Positions 27,346 through 35,346 of a stretch of 64,000 bases of DNA are shown piece by piece. The stretch comes from Gammaproteobacteria bacterium (lineage in GTDB: Bacteria; Pseudomonadota; Gammaproteobacteria; Steroidobacterales; XN24). The stretch spans positions 2,095,039 to 2,159,038 of the forward strand of contig CP070833.1 in the NCBI GenBank assembly GCA_020341735.1. Direction: 5' to 3'. Position numbers and translations under genes: made by a program. Position 1 is the stretch's first letter; each line of letters opens with the position of its first letter. A model generated the notes under the pieces. That model was not told where the DNA came from. It did no database searches and saw only the letters and a list, made by a program, of their open reading frames with translations.

Positions 27346-27831
27346 ATGAGAGTGATATCAATGATTCGGATTGCCGCTATCGTACTCGCGGCATCGCTTT
27401 TGGGGGGGCAAGCGCTGGCCGGGGAAGGCTACGGCAAGCAGAAGGTCGTCTACCACATCAACTACGACAACCCGAAGATGCAGGCAGGCGCGATGCGCAA
27501 TGTGCAGAATCACATTAACGCCGTCGGCGCTGAGAATCTCGAGTTGAAAGTGGTCGTCCACGGCAATGGACTGGCGCTGCTGCTGGAGCCCGATTCGCTA
27601 GATCATCTGCCGAAGTTCAAGCACGCCAATGCTACCGAAGAGATGGCTGCGAAGATCGACGGTCTCAAGGAACAGGGCGTTTCTTTCTCGGTCTGCCAGA
27701 ATACTATCAACGGCCGCAAGGTAGACATCGAGAACGATCTGTATAACGTGGAGCCAGAGGACATCGTGCCAAGCGGTGTCGCCGAAGTGGCACGCCTTCA
27801 GGCGTTGGGGTATTCGTACATCAAGCCCTGA
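27346..27831 (+). CDS. Exported DsrE/DsrF-like protein
   Basis: A 161-residue protein with a signal peptide (MRVISMIRIAAIVLAASLLG, cleavage probably after GQALA) and a DsrE-like fold: KVVYHINYDNPKMQAGAMRN, NHINAVGAENLELKVVVHGNG, KIDGLKEQGVSFSVCQNTIN and GVAEVARLQALGYSYIKP. The Cys in VCQNTI sits where DsrE-like proteins often carry a sulfur-relay cysteine, but that role is untested for exported members. The ATG 27346 has GGGGAAGGGAA immediately upstream. Promoter and terminator flank it as a monocistronic unit. Confidence 0.87.
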   Translation: MRVISMIRIAAIVLAASLLGGQALAGEGYGKQKVVYHINYDNPKMQAGAMRNVQNHINAVGAENLELKVVVHGNGLALLLEPDSLDHLPKFKHANATEEMAAKIDGLKEQGVSFSVCQNTINGRKVDIENDLYNVEPEDIVPSGVAEVARLQALGYSYIKP

Positions 27832-27852
27832 CCGGTTGGCGCAAACCGACAG

Positions 27853-27886
27853 AGCTCGGGCTGGCGCGATCAGCCCGAGCTTTTTT
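27853..27886 (+). terminator. Rho-independent terminator after the DsrE-like gene
   Basis: A perfect 11 bp stem (AGCTCGGGCTG at 27853-27863 with CAGCCCGAGCT at 27871-27881), a 7 nt loop and a run of six T (27881-27886) lie 21 bp after the stop. This is the strongest intrinsic terminator I can see in the window. Because the next gene is convergent, it may serve transcripts from both sides less equally; the U-tract favours the + strand. Confidence 0.93.
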
Positions 27887-27954
27887 CTGTCCGGATCGGC
27901 ATCCGGCGCCCTTACGCTGCAACATTCTTTTGTTCCGCGGCGGAGCCTGCTCCG

Positions 27955-29025
27955 TTAACGACTTGCCCGCGGCGGCGGTAACGAAAGTCGGCAGACATGT
28001 CCCATGACAATGCTGCCCATGAACAGGCTGCCACCCAGATCGTTGGCGCTGGTGACGCTGTAACAACGCCCACTCGTATCCTTCAGGCTGTAAACGACGT
28101 CACGCTCGACGTCTATCGCCAAGACCCACGCAACGGGGGGCAGGTCGACTTCGGTAAAGGCTGCGGGCAGTCGCATAAGGATCGATCTCAGCAGTGGCTT
28201 GCCGGCAAGATTTTCCATTTTCTCCTGCCGTGGGGACGGTAGAGCTATCCAGAACAGCCTGTCTCCGTCGAATGACAGGTTGTCGGGATAACCCGGCAGA
28301 CCAGCGACGAAAATCTCAGACTCACCCGCACGCGGGCCTTTCAGCCATAGTCGTTGTATCCGCCGGAGCCACGTTTCTGACACAAGTACGAAAGCGTCAT
28401 CCGGGCCCAAGGCTACTCCGTTGGCGAACATCAGGCCGTCGAGTCTTACAGTCACCTCGCTGGTCTTCGGATCGTAGCTCAGGAGTCGGCCGGTGGCGCG
28501 ACCCTCCATCATGTCCAGCTTCCAGTTCCCCTGATCGAACCGCCGCGAGGCATCGCTGAACCAGATAGTGCCGTCGGCCGCGATGTCAAGGTCATCAACG
28601 AACTTCATCGGTTCGCCGTCCACTTCGAAAGCCAGGATCCGGATCGCGCCATCCGGATCGATGGACAACAGCCCCTTGAAGGCATCCGCGACGATCAGGT
28701 TGCCCTGGGAGTCGAACTGCATTCCCAACGGACGGCCGCCCGTATCGGCGAACTCCTCCCACTGGTATCCCCGGAACCGCAGGATGCGGCCATCCTGCAA
28801 GCCGGTGTAGAAGTCGCCGCCAGGGCCACGAGTCACATCCTCCGGTCCGGGGCCTACCCCGCCCGCCAGTATCTCGGCGACTCCCAATACGTCGTCGGCC
28901 GCGAAAGTGACTTTGTCGGGAACGATGCCCGGCCGCCACGAGACCGGATCGATCGGCACCGGCCATGCCAACAGATAGGCTGCGATCAATACGAGCAGAA
29001 CTGCAGAGAATTTGATCCACTTCAT
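27955..29025 (-). CDS. SMP-30/strictosidine synthase-like six-bladed beta-propeller lactonase
   Basis: A 356-residue protein with an N-terminal membrane anchor or signal (5-23) and a propeller domain. Strictosidine-synthase/SMP-30 features are GPGPEDVTRGPGGDFYTGLQ, RPLGMQFDSQGNLIVADAFK, KFVDDLDIAADGTIWFSDAS, ANGVALGPDDAFVLVSETW and GYPDNLSFDGDRLFWIALPS. Such proteins are calcium-dependent lactonases or esterases outside the cytoplasm; the substrate is unknown. The ATG 29025 overlaps the stop of the small membrane protein upstream, so the two are coupled. Confidence 0.88.
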   Translation of the reverse strand: MKWIKFSAVLLVLIAAYLLAWPVPIDPVSWRPGIVPDKVTFAADDVLGVAEILAGGVGPGPEDVTRGPGGDFYTGLQDGRILRFRGYQWEEFADTGGRPLGMQFDSQGNLIVADAFKGLLSIDPDGAIRILAFEVDGEPMKFVDDLDIAADGTIWFSDASRRFDQGNWKLDMMEGRATGRLLSYDPKTSEVTVRLDGLMFANGVALGPDDAFVLVSETWLRRIQRLWLKGPRAGESEIFVAGLPGYPDNLSFDGDRLFWIALPSPRQEKMENLAGKPLLRSILMRLPAAFTEVDLPPVAWVLAIDVERDVVYSLKDTSGRCYSVTSANDLGGSLFMGSIVMGHVCRLSLPPPRASR

Positions 29026-29240
29026 TCGGAGGATCCTCCTCTATCTTCGCGTTCAAGCCTGCGGCGGAGAAACGCCGCAATGACGATATCTCCCGCCCCG
29101 GCGAGGATCATCGCGATTCCGATCATGGGCCGCTCGACAAACAGCCACACGAACAGTCCCGCTACGGCCAGTGCGTAACCGATCGCACGAGTCATGCCGG
29201 CCACCTTTTCCCGCGCTTCCCGCGTCGCCCGGTCAGTCAT
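29022..29240 (-). CDS. Small two-helix membrane protein
   Basis: A protein of 72 residues from ATG 29240 (or 75 from a GTG at 29249) with two hydrophobic segments, GYALAVAGLFVWLFV and GIAMILAGAGDIVIAAFL, between charged ends. It overlaps the lactonase gene by 4 bp, which supports real translation and a paired role. No family is recognised. Its 5' end touches the stop of the decayed acetyltransferase gene just upstream. Confidence 0.72.
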   Translation of the reverse strand: MTDRATREAREKVAGMTRAIGYALAVAGLFVWLFVERPMIGIAMILAGAGDIVIAAFLRRRLEREDRGGSSE

Positions 29241-29721
29241 CGTCTGCACACCCTATATTGACGTCGATCGATCGTATACACGCCATGGATCATGTCACGG
29301 AATTCGACATCGCGCCCGTGCAGCAATCCGTTCTTGAGGGCGACTCGCTGTGAGGCAGTTTTATCAGGGCGCATGAGCGAGACGATGCGCTCATGCCGAG
29401 ACTCCAGGAATGCATAGCCCAGCAGGGTTCTTGAGGCCCCCATTGCGATTCCATGCCCGCGAAATTCCGTGAGCAAATGATAGTCCACTTCGACCTTGAT
29501 GCCGTGCCCAAGTCGTTGCCGAAATAGACCGCAGATTCCGCAGAACTGACCGGCCCTGCGTCACTCCACAGCCAGAAATCCATAGGGCCCGCCTCCCCGA
29601 TGTATCGGGTCATGATACGCACCTTATCGAGCCATTGAAGCCCGACTACAGATGCACGATCTGAATTTCTCAGACGACGAAGATCAAGCCTGTTGGATTG
29701 AATGATGCAGTCCTCGGGCAC
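29237..29721 (-). pseudogene. Decayed RimJ/RimL-type GNAT N-acetyltransferase, frameshifted
   Basis: A GTG at 29721 with GGGAGG 7 bp upstream begins a GNAT N-terminus (IIQSNRLDLRRLRNSDRA, then RYIGEAGPMDFWLW). Around 29,550-29,570 the frame changes and the homology continues as GQFCGICGLFRQRLGHGI, VEVDYHLLTEFRGHGIA, LLGYAFLESRHERIVSL and VALKNGLLHGRDVEFRD to a stop at 29237. The segment between the two halves also looks shortened. The C-terminal half alone (83 codons) lacks a ribosome site. It lies between fhs and the small membrane protein gene. The rest of the gap to 29,848 shows nothing clear. Confidence 0.8.
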
Positions 29722-29848
29722 CGTTGGCCTCCCGGAATTGTTCGACACTCGCCCGGTCCGTTGCGGCGACTGGCCGTGAGCGCATTGGACGCATCGGGCC
29801 TTGTCGCCTAGGATTTCCGCCACAACAACCATAACCCGGAGCAAGTCA

Positions 29849-31486
29849 ATGAGCGGAACTCGACCCATCCAGGAAGTCGCCGCGCAACTCGGCATCACCG
29901 AAGACCACCTGCTTCCCTACGGCACGGACAAAGCCAAAGTCAGGCTAGAGGCGCGGGAAGCGAGTGGCCGAGCGCCTGGAAAATTGATCCTCGTTTCCGC
30001 TATCACGCCGACGGGAGCCGGCGAAGGCAAGACAACCACCACTATCGGTCTGGCGCAGGGCATGGCCAGACTGGGGCTCAATACCTGCATCGCCCTCCGG
30101 GAACCGTCACTGGGTCCGACCTTCGGCATGAAGGGCGGTGCCACCGGCGGAGGCAAATCGGTACTGGTACCCGGCGAGGACATCAACCTGCACTTCACCG
30201 GAGACCTGCACGCGATCACGGCAGCTCACAATCTGCTGGCGGCACTTTTGGACAACCACATCCATCGGAACAAGCCGCCGCATCTGGATCCTCGACGGAT
30301 ACTGTGGCCGAGGGTAATGGATCTTAACGATCGTTCGCTCCGGCACCTGGTGGTCGGTCTCGGCGGCGCGCTTCAGGGTATCCCGCGCGAAACACGCTTC
30401 GAGATCACTCCAGCGTCCGAGGTCATGGCTGCGCTTTGTCTGGCAGAAGGACATGATGACCTGCGGTCCCGGCTCGAGCGGCTGATCGTCGCAGAGACAG
30501 ATAACGGCAAGCCGTTCACAGCAGCCGAGCTGGGTGCCGTAGGATCGATGATGATCCTTCTTCGGGATGCGGTGCTACCCAATCTCGTCCAGACTCGCGA
30601 GGGAGTGCCGGCATTCGTCCACGGCGGGCCCTTCGCCAACATCGCCCACGGCTGTAATTCGATCCTGGCGACAAAAATGGCGATGGCCCACGCAGACTGG
30701 ACCGTGACCGAGGCCGGCTTTGGTTTCGACCTGGGCGGCGAAAAGTTTTTCGATATCAAGTGTGCCTCTGCGGGCCTCGACACGGCCGCGGTAGTCCTCG
30801 TAGCGACAGTGCGCGCCCTCAAGCGTCATGGGGGTATTCCCAAGGATCGTCTGACGGAGCCCGATGCCGAGGCGGTTCGCTGGGGCCTGGGGAACCTGCG
30901 CAAGCATGTGGAGTCAGTGCGGATATTTCAGGAGACGCCGATCGTTGCCATCAACCGATTTGCCACGGATTCAGATGAGGAAATCGCCGTCATCCGCGAA
31001 GCCTGCGACGATATGCGGGTCCCCAATGCCGTCGCAGATCATTTCCGGGATGGTGGCGATGGCGCGGTCGCGCTGGCCGAAGCTGTCGTCAAGCATGCGG
31101 AACAGGAATCCAGACCTTTCGATCCGCTCTACGCCTGGTCGGAACCGGTCAAGGAAAAGCTTCATCGTATCGCCAGTGCAATGTACGGAGCCGCTCACGT
31201 CACTTACGGGTATCCGGCAGAGCAAGACATCGACCGTATCGAACGCTTGGGTTATGCGAACCTGCCCTTGTGTGTTGCCAAGACTCCGCTGTCTTTTACG
31301 GGTGACGCGAAGATCGCGGGTCGTCCGAGAGACTTCGAACTGAAGATCCGTCGGGTGCTACTGTCCGCCGGCGCTGGCTATCTCGTTCCTATGGTGGGCG
31401 ACATCGTCAGAATGCCTGGACTTCCCGCGGATCCGCAGGCCGTCCGCATGGATCTGAAGGACGGGAAGATCATCGGCATGACTTGA
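29849..31486 (+). CDS. fhs: Formate-tetrahydrofolate ligase
   Basis: It activates formate with ATP and tetrahydrofolate to 10-formyl-THF. The start ATG 29849 follows CCGGAG; the frame is open to 29801 but that extension is unconserved. The 545-residue product carries the P-loop ITPTGAGEGKTTTTIGLAQG, REPSLGPTFGMKGGATGGG, GPFANIAHGCNS and TEAGFGFDLGGEKFFDIKC, all diagnostic. Formate released by HutG would be a substrate, and 10-formyl-THF feeds purine synthesis. It is a single gene between a decayed GNAT gene and a convergent methyltransferase-like gene. Confidence 0.96.
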   Translation: MSGTRPIQEVAAQLGITEDHLLPYGTDKAKVRLEAREASGRAPGKLILVSAITPTGAGEGKTTTTIGLAQGMARLGLNTCIALREPSLGPTFGMKGGATGGGKSVLVPGEDINLHFTGDLHAITAAHNLLAALLDNHIHRNKPPHLDPRRILWPRVMDLNDRSLRHLVVGLGGALQGIPRETRFEITPASEVMAALCLAEGHDDLRSRLERLIVAETDNGKPFTAAELGAVGSMMILLRDAVLPNLVQTREGVPAFVHGGPFANIAHGCNSILATKMAMAHADWTVTEAGFGFDLGGEKFFDIKCASAGLDTAAVVLVATVRALKRHGGIPKDRLTEPDAEAVRWGLGNLRKHVESVRIFQETPIVAINRFATDSDEEIAVIREACDDMRVPNAVADHFRDGGDGAVALAEAVVKHAEQESRPFDPLYAWSEPVKEKLHRIASAMYGAAHVTYGYPAEQDIDRIERLGYANLPLCVAKTPLSFTGDAKIAGRPRDFELKIRRVLLSAGAGYLVPMVGDIVRMPGLPADPQAVRMDLKDGKIIGMT

Positions 31487-31589
31487 TGGTAGCGACGATG
31501 TCGGAGTGACGATAACGACAAAAAAGACTTCACTTAATTGCTATAAAACAATAATTTAAAAACTTTACTTAAGATTGTTTATGAAATTT
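31487..31589. other. AT-rich convergent intergenic stretch
   Basis: The gap between the convergent fhs and isoprenylcysteine-methyltransferase-like genes is strikingly AT-rich (31,520-31,590 is mostly A and T, with repeated ACTTAA). It may help transcript ends on both strands, but I could not fold a GC-rich terminator stem. Nothing coding is seen. Confidence 0.4.
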
Positions 31590-32078
31590 TCAAGAAGAGA
31601 AAAAGCGCGGGAAGAACCGGCCGGTTCGCGACGCATAGTCTCGCCAGGCCTGACCAAACTGATGTTCCATCTCCCGCTCCTCTTTGCGTATCACGTAGTG
31701 CCACAACGGGTGCAACGACAGAGCCCACGCGACGAAGGCCCAGTGGCCAAGATAGATTGCAAAGCCGAAATCGAACCAGCTGAGGAAAGATGCGTATAGA
31801 GGGTGACGGACGTATCTGAAAGGTCCTGTCGTGCACAGCCGGTGACCCCTCTCTTTTGGCCTCAAGGTCTTCACGCTCCACCAAACCAGCAGGAACGCGC
31901 CTACGACTCCTACGTTGAGCGCGACGGTCTTCGTCATCTGCGAGACCTGCATCCAGCCACCCGGCGTCTCGCGGGCCAGCAAGACCGCGACGAACAGAAG
32001 ACCGACCGAGAGAACCGACCCGTAGGGTCCGACACCGAAAAGCCGCTGAACGGCGCTTTGTTTCTTTTTCCCCGCCAT
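31590..32078 (-). CDS. Isoprenylcysteine carboxyl methyltransferase-family (ICMT-like) membrane protein
   Basis: A 162-residue membrane protein with about four hydrophobic segments and the ICMT/PEMT SAM-binding motif GPFRYVRHPLYASFL followed later by KEEREMEHQFGQAWRDYASR. The family includes methyltransferases and related integral membrane enzymes acting on lipids, isoprenyl groups or thiols; the bacterial substrate is unknown. The ATG 32078 overlaps the stop of the esterase gene as TGATG, so the two are coupled. Confidence 0.85.
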   Translation of the reverse strand: MAGKKKQSAVQRLFGVGPYGSVLSVGLLFVAVLLARETPGGWMQVSQMTKTVALNVGVVGAFLLVWWSVKTLRPKERGHRLCTTGPFRYVRHPLYASFLSWFDFGFAIYLGHWAFVAWALSLHPLWHYVIRKEEREMEHQFGQAWRDYASRTGRFFPRFFSS

Positions 32079-33730
32079 CAGTATCTCCAACTCGTCAGAT
32101 CCGCGCCGTCCGGAGCACTGACGTCAATCCGCTTCACGATCTTGTCCATGTAAAAAAGGTTGTAGCGTAATCGGGAGATCGCTATCGGGTTGTCATGATC
32201 GCCGTTCCAGCAGTGCTCTGCCCGGTCTCCATAATCTATCTCACCTTCGTAATACGGCTCCCGGGTACCCTCCAGGAATTGCTCCAACAGATAGACGGCA
32301 TTATTGAGATAGAAATTATCCATGTCGCCACAGTAAACATGAATCTTGCCAACGAGCTTCGGGCCGAGCGTTTCCCAGTCGCGCTCGAGGATGTAGCGGA
32401 GGTCATAGTTTTCGCGCCAATACTTCGCGACCTCTCGATCGATCTGGCCACTTCTCTTGTCCCATAAACGCCGCGGATAGCCGTCTTCCCCCTGTGGTGA
32501 ATAGACCGCTTCCCATACGTCGAACTGCTCGCCTGAACGATTCCGTGTTCCCAAAACCAGCTCGAGATGGTTGTCGTCTTCCATGGTTGAGCTCACCTCG
32601 CCGAGATAATTGCGAAACGATGGCTTCCGCATCCTCCGGAAAGGGCCCTGCCGATAGTAGGCATTTTCGTCCTCGTAGATATTTGCCTGAACAAAGGCCC
32701 TGAAATCCACCGGGTCCGGACAGGCGGCGAAGCAGCCGTTGTATTCCTCCGGATAGAAGACCTGAGTGGCCAGTGACTCCCATCCGCCAGTGGAACCGCC
32801 ATACAGAAACCTGGCCCAGCCCTGGCCTATCCCGCGGAATCGCTCTTCGATGTACGGGATCAGCTCGTACTGGATGGCGTCCCCGTAGGGGCCCAGATTC
32901 GCGGAATTCACCGCATATGAGTCATCGTAGTAGGGATTGGCGTGCTGAATCTCGATGATCAGCATCCGCGGCACATCAGGCCCGGTCCACTTGCGAAAGA
33001 ACCGCCAGGCTTCTTCCTGCTCGATTCGGTTGTAGCCGTCCAGTCCAAAACGTTCGCTAAATTCCGGCTCCAGGTCTGGATCCGGCGGCTGCTCCCGCCA
33101 GTTGGACAGGTCCGCAGGGAAATGCCCGTGGAAAACGACGAGTGGATATCTCGCTTGTGGGTGCTCATCGAAACCGGCCGGTAACAGGACATGGGCGCCA
33201 AGATAAGTCGGACGCCCCCAAAAACGCGTCAGACGTTCGCTCTGGATCCGGACATGCTTGACGTATTGCGTGTCTGCAGGAGCTTCCACTTCCGGGATCG
33301 CTGCCTCCATCCACAACTTGTGTACCTGGTCGGTCGACGGATCCAGCGTCAGATGCACCGGCTCGCTGTGGAAGTTGCCCGGCTTCTTGTTCCACTTCTG
33401 CCCTTCACCCCTGTCGGGTGGCAGCTTTACTTGGTGCCCGCTTGAAAGTCGGAACGTTTCATACCGATTAAGGACGGCCTGCACGACATACTCTCCGGGC
33501 GGAAGTTCGCCAACAGACCGATGTGGGTAGCCTGGGACCGCTTCATCGATGAACACCGGCACCCCTGGGGCCAGTTGGCTGACATCGATCCCGAATACTG
33601 CAATCGCCTTTAGGCCGGATCGGACCTGGAACCTCGGTTCCGGATCGTCGTTTTTCGAAATCATCAGCAATACGCGGCCGTCGACCGGGCCGCCGCTTAG
33701 CGCTGCGTCGAAATAGATCGCAAATTTCAT
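32078..33730 (-). CDS. Large putative esterase (esterase D/enterochelin-esterase-like alpha/beta hydrolase)
   Basis: A 550-residue soluble protein. The first 180 residues form a beta-rich domain (KFAIYFDAALSGGPVDGRVL), followed by an alpha/beta-hydrolase domain with GAHVLLPAGFDEHPQARYPL, VVFHGHFPADLSN and the nucleophile elbow LYGGSTGGWESLATQVF. The acid and His are likely in CGDMDNFYLN and EHCWNGDHDNP. The arrangement resembles COG2819/COG0627-type esterases. No signal peptide is present. It has a strong GGGGAGGAG ribosome site before ATG 33730 and is coupled to the ICMT-like gene. Confidence 0.84.
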   Translation of the reverse strand: MKFAIYFDAALSGGPVDGRVLLMISKNDDPEPRFQVRSGLKAIAVFGIDVSQLAPGVPVFIDEAVPGYPHRSVGELPPGEYVVQAVLNRYETFRLSSGHQVKLPPDRGEGQKWNKKPGNFHSEPVHLTLDPSTDQVHKLWMEAAIPEVEAPADTQYVKHVRIQSERLTRFWGRPTYLGAHVLLPAGFDEHPQARYPLVVFHGHFPADLSNWREQPPDPDLEPEFSERFGLDGYNRIEQEEAWRFFRKWTGPDVPRMLIIEIQHANPYYDDSYAVNSANLGPYGDAIQYELIPYIEERFRGIGQGWARFLYGGSTGGWESLATQVFYPEEYNGCFAACPDPVDFRAFVQANIYEDENAYYRQGPFRRMRKPSFRNYLGEVSSTMEDDNHLELVLGTRNRSGEQFDVWEAVYSPQGEDGYPRRLWDKRSGQIDREVAKYWRENYDLRYILERDWETLGPKLVGKIHVYCGDMDNFYLNNAVYLLEQFLEGTREPYYEGEIDYGDRAEHCWNGDHDNPIAISRLRYNLFYMDKIVKRIDVSAPDGADLTSWRY

Positions 33731-33765
33731 CGCTCCTCCCCGATGGCTGGTCTCATGCCCTCTCG

Positions 33766-34236
33766 CTAGTCCTGCAGGTAGAGTTTCAGGCCATGGTGAG
33801 AATCCACGAAGCCGAGTCGCTCGTAGAAGTGGAGAGCCTGGGGCCGCTGTCTGTTGGTGGTTAGCTGAAGAATATGGCAGCCGGCTTCGACCGCCATCTC
33901 TTTGGCACGCTCCATCAGGTGACGCCCAACGCCACGCCCTCTGCGATCCATGGCAATCCGAACACCCTCGACCTGAGCCCGACGCCGGCCTTCATAGGTG
34001 AGATTGGGGATAATCGAAAGCTGAAGCGTGCCAACTACGACACCGTCCATCTCTGCCACAAGCAGCGTTTGGCGCGAGTCGGCACTGATCTCGGCAAATG
34101 CGGCGCGGTAAGCAAACGGCAGCGGATCGATTAATGACTCACGCTCAGCGGCAATGGGATCCTCCGCCAGCAGACCTACGATCGCCGGCAGATCTTCCTC
34201 CACCGCCTCTCTGATAATGGCCGATCGGTCTGTCAT
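33766..34236 (-). CDS. GNAT family N-acetyltransferase
   Basis: An intact 156-residue GNAT. Motif A is clear in VEGVRIAMDRRGRGVGRHLM (acetyl-CoA loop RRGRGVG), preceded by LLVAEMDGVVVGTLQLSII and followed by GCHILQLTTNRQRPQALHFY and ERLGFVDSHHGLKLYL. The substrate cannot be guessed from the sequence. It contrasts with the two decayed GNAT genes at 25,658 and 29,237, which are clearly of different subfamilies. It is placed 35 bp upstream of the esterase gene. Confidence 0.92.
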   Translation of the reverse strand: MTDRSAIIREAVEEDLPAIVGLLAEDPIAAERESLIDPLPFAYRAAFAEISADSRQTLLVAEMDGVVVGTLQLSIIPNLTYEGRRRAQVEGVRIAMDRRGRGVGRHLMERAKEMAVEAGCHILQLTTNRQRPQALHFYERLGFVDSHHGLKLYLQD

Positions 34237-34293
34237 GCTCTCACCTCATGCGGCTCCGGAGCGGGCAGCATACCGTTGTCGGTCTCGGTGGCG

Positions 34294-35040
34294 CTAATAG
34301 CCAGCCCCGACAATCGCCGCCGCCGCCAAAATCCCTGCTCCCAATGTCCACCAGAGCGTGTTCGAGAGAGCCGACTCGCCACCCCGGACTGCTTTGAACT
34401 GAGGGACAAGATCGACCGCCCCGATATAAAGAAAATTACCGGCCGCGAAGGGTATCAGGAAGTCAATGTCTATCCATGCGGACGCAGACCAGGCCACCAG
34501 CCCCCCCAGCGGAAACGTCAATGCCGTGATGAAGTTGGCGATCAAGGCGCGACCTCTCGACCAGCCTGAGTGCAGCAGGACGCCGAAATCGCCCAGTTCC
34601 TGTGGGACTTCGTGAATGGCTGCCATCGCCCACGCCAGGACGCCCAGGCGGAAATCGACGATGAATATGGCGCCGATGGCAAGACCACCAACGAAATTGT
34701 GCAACCCGTCTCCGATCAGAAGCAGCACACCCATGGGCTGACGGTGTTCCAGCGCGGGGCGATGACAGTGGTGCCAGTAAAGCAACTGCTCCAGGATCAG
34801 GAACGTCAGGAATCCACCGGCGACACAGACATAGACCAGTGGCGTATTGCCCAGCCTGGCGACCGCATCGGGCATGAGGTGGAATAGCGCCCCGCCGATA
34901 AGTGACCCTGATGACACGGCCACGAGCGGCAGGATAATCCGCTGAATCGTATCGGCGCCGAGTAATAGCACGAGGCTGCCAGACAATGCGATAAGGCTCA
35001 TCGCCAGTCCAAACACCAGGATGGCAGTCAGCGGCTCCAT
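34294..35040 (-). CDS. ZIP family divalent metal transporter
   Basis: A 248-residue membrane protein from ATG 35040 with eight predicted hydrophobic segments. ZIP signatures in helices four and five are GDGLHNFVGGLAIGAIF and AAIHEVPQELGDFGVLL, which carry the metal-binding His, Glu and Asp. Between them, a histidine-containing loop (YWHHCHRPALEHRQP) fits the usual cytosolic metal loop. It likely imports or equilibrates zinc or a related metal. The 82-residue gene upstream ends 4 bp before its start. Confidence 0.92.
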   Translation of the reverse strand: MEPLTAILVFGLAMSLIALSGSLVLLLGADTIQRIILPLVAVSSGSLIGGALFHLMPDAVARLGNTPLVYVCVAGGFLTFLILEQLLYWHHCHRPALEHRQPMGVLLLIGDGLHNFVGGLAIGAIFIVDFRLGVLAWAMAAIHEVPQELGDFGVLLHSGWSRGRALIANFITALTFPLGGLVAWSASAWIDIDFLIPFAAGNFLYIGAVDLVPQFKAVRGGESALSNTLWWTLGAGILAAAAIVGAGY

Positions 35041-35044
35041 CCAC

Positions 35045-35293
35045 TCAGCTCCGTGTGGCGTTGCGGCGATACCTTGCGCCGACCCACTGTCCCGCGAAAT
35101 ACGCGGCCACAAGCAGTGGAAGGATGGCGAAGCTCCACTTGATACCGGCCAGGAGCCGCATCAGGATCACCAGCGGGACTGCTGCATGAACGGCTACGAA
35201 CCAGGCGAGCGAAAACTTGCGAACGCCCTCGCGCCAGAACCCGAAAGGCAGGTTTACCGCGAATATGCCGACAAGCAGTAGAAGCAGTTCCAA
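35045..35293 (-). CDS. Small conserved membrane protein
   Basis: An 82-residue protein with three hydrophobic segments (about 1-13, 28-46 and 52-68) and the conserved-looking loop NLPFGFWREGVRKFSLAWF. I recall similar short proteins in other bacteria, but no named family. The start is a TTG at 35293. Its stop sits 4 bp before the ZIP transporter start, so they are probably one transcript. Confidence 0.75.
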   Translation of the reverse strand: MELLLLLVGIFAVNLPFGFWREGVRKFSLAWFVAVHAAVPLVILMRLLAGIKWSFAILPLLVAAYFAGQWVGARYRRNATRS

Positions 35294-35346
35294 AGTCGTT
35301 CAGCCTGTGGGAATACGGCAGGGAGTATAGCCGCTCTAGCCGGCGC

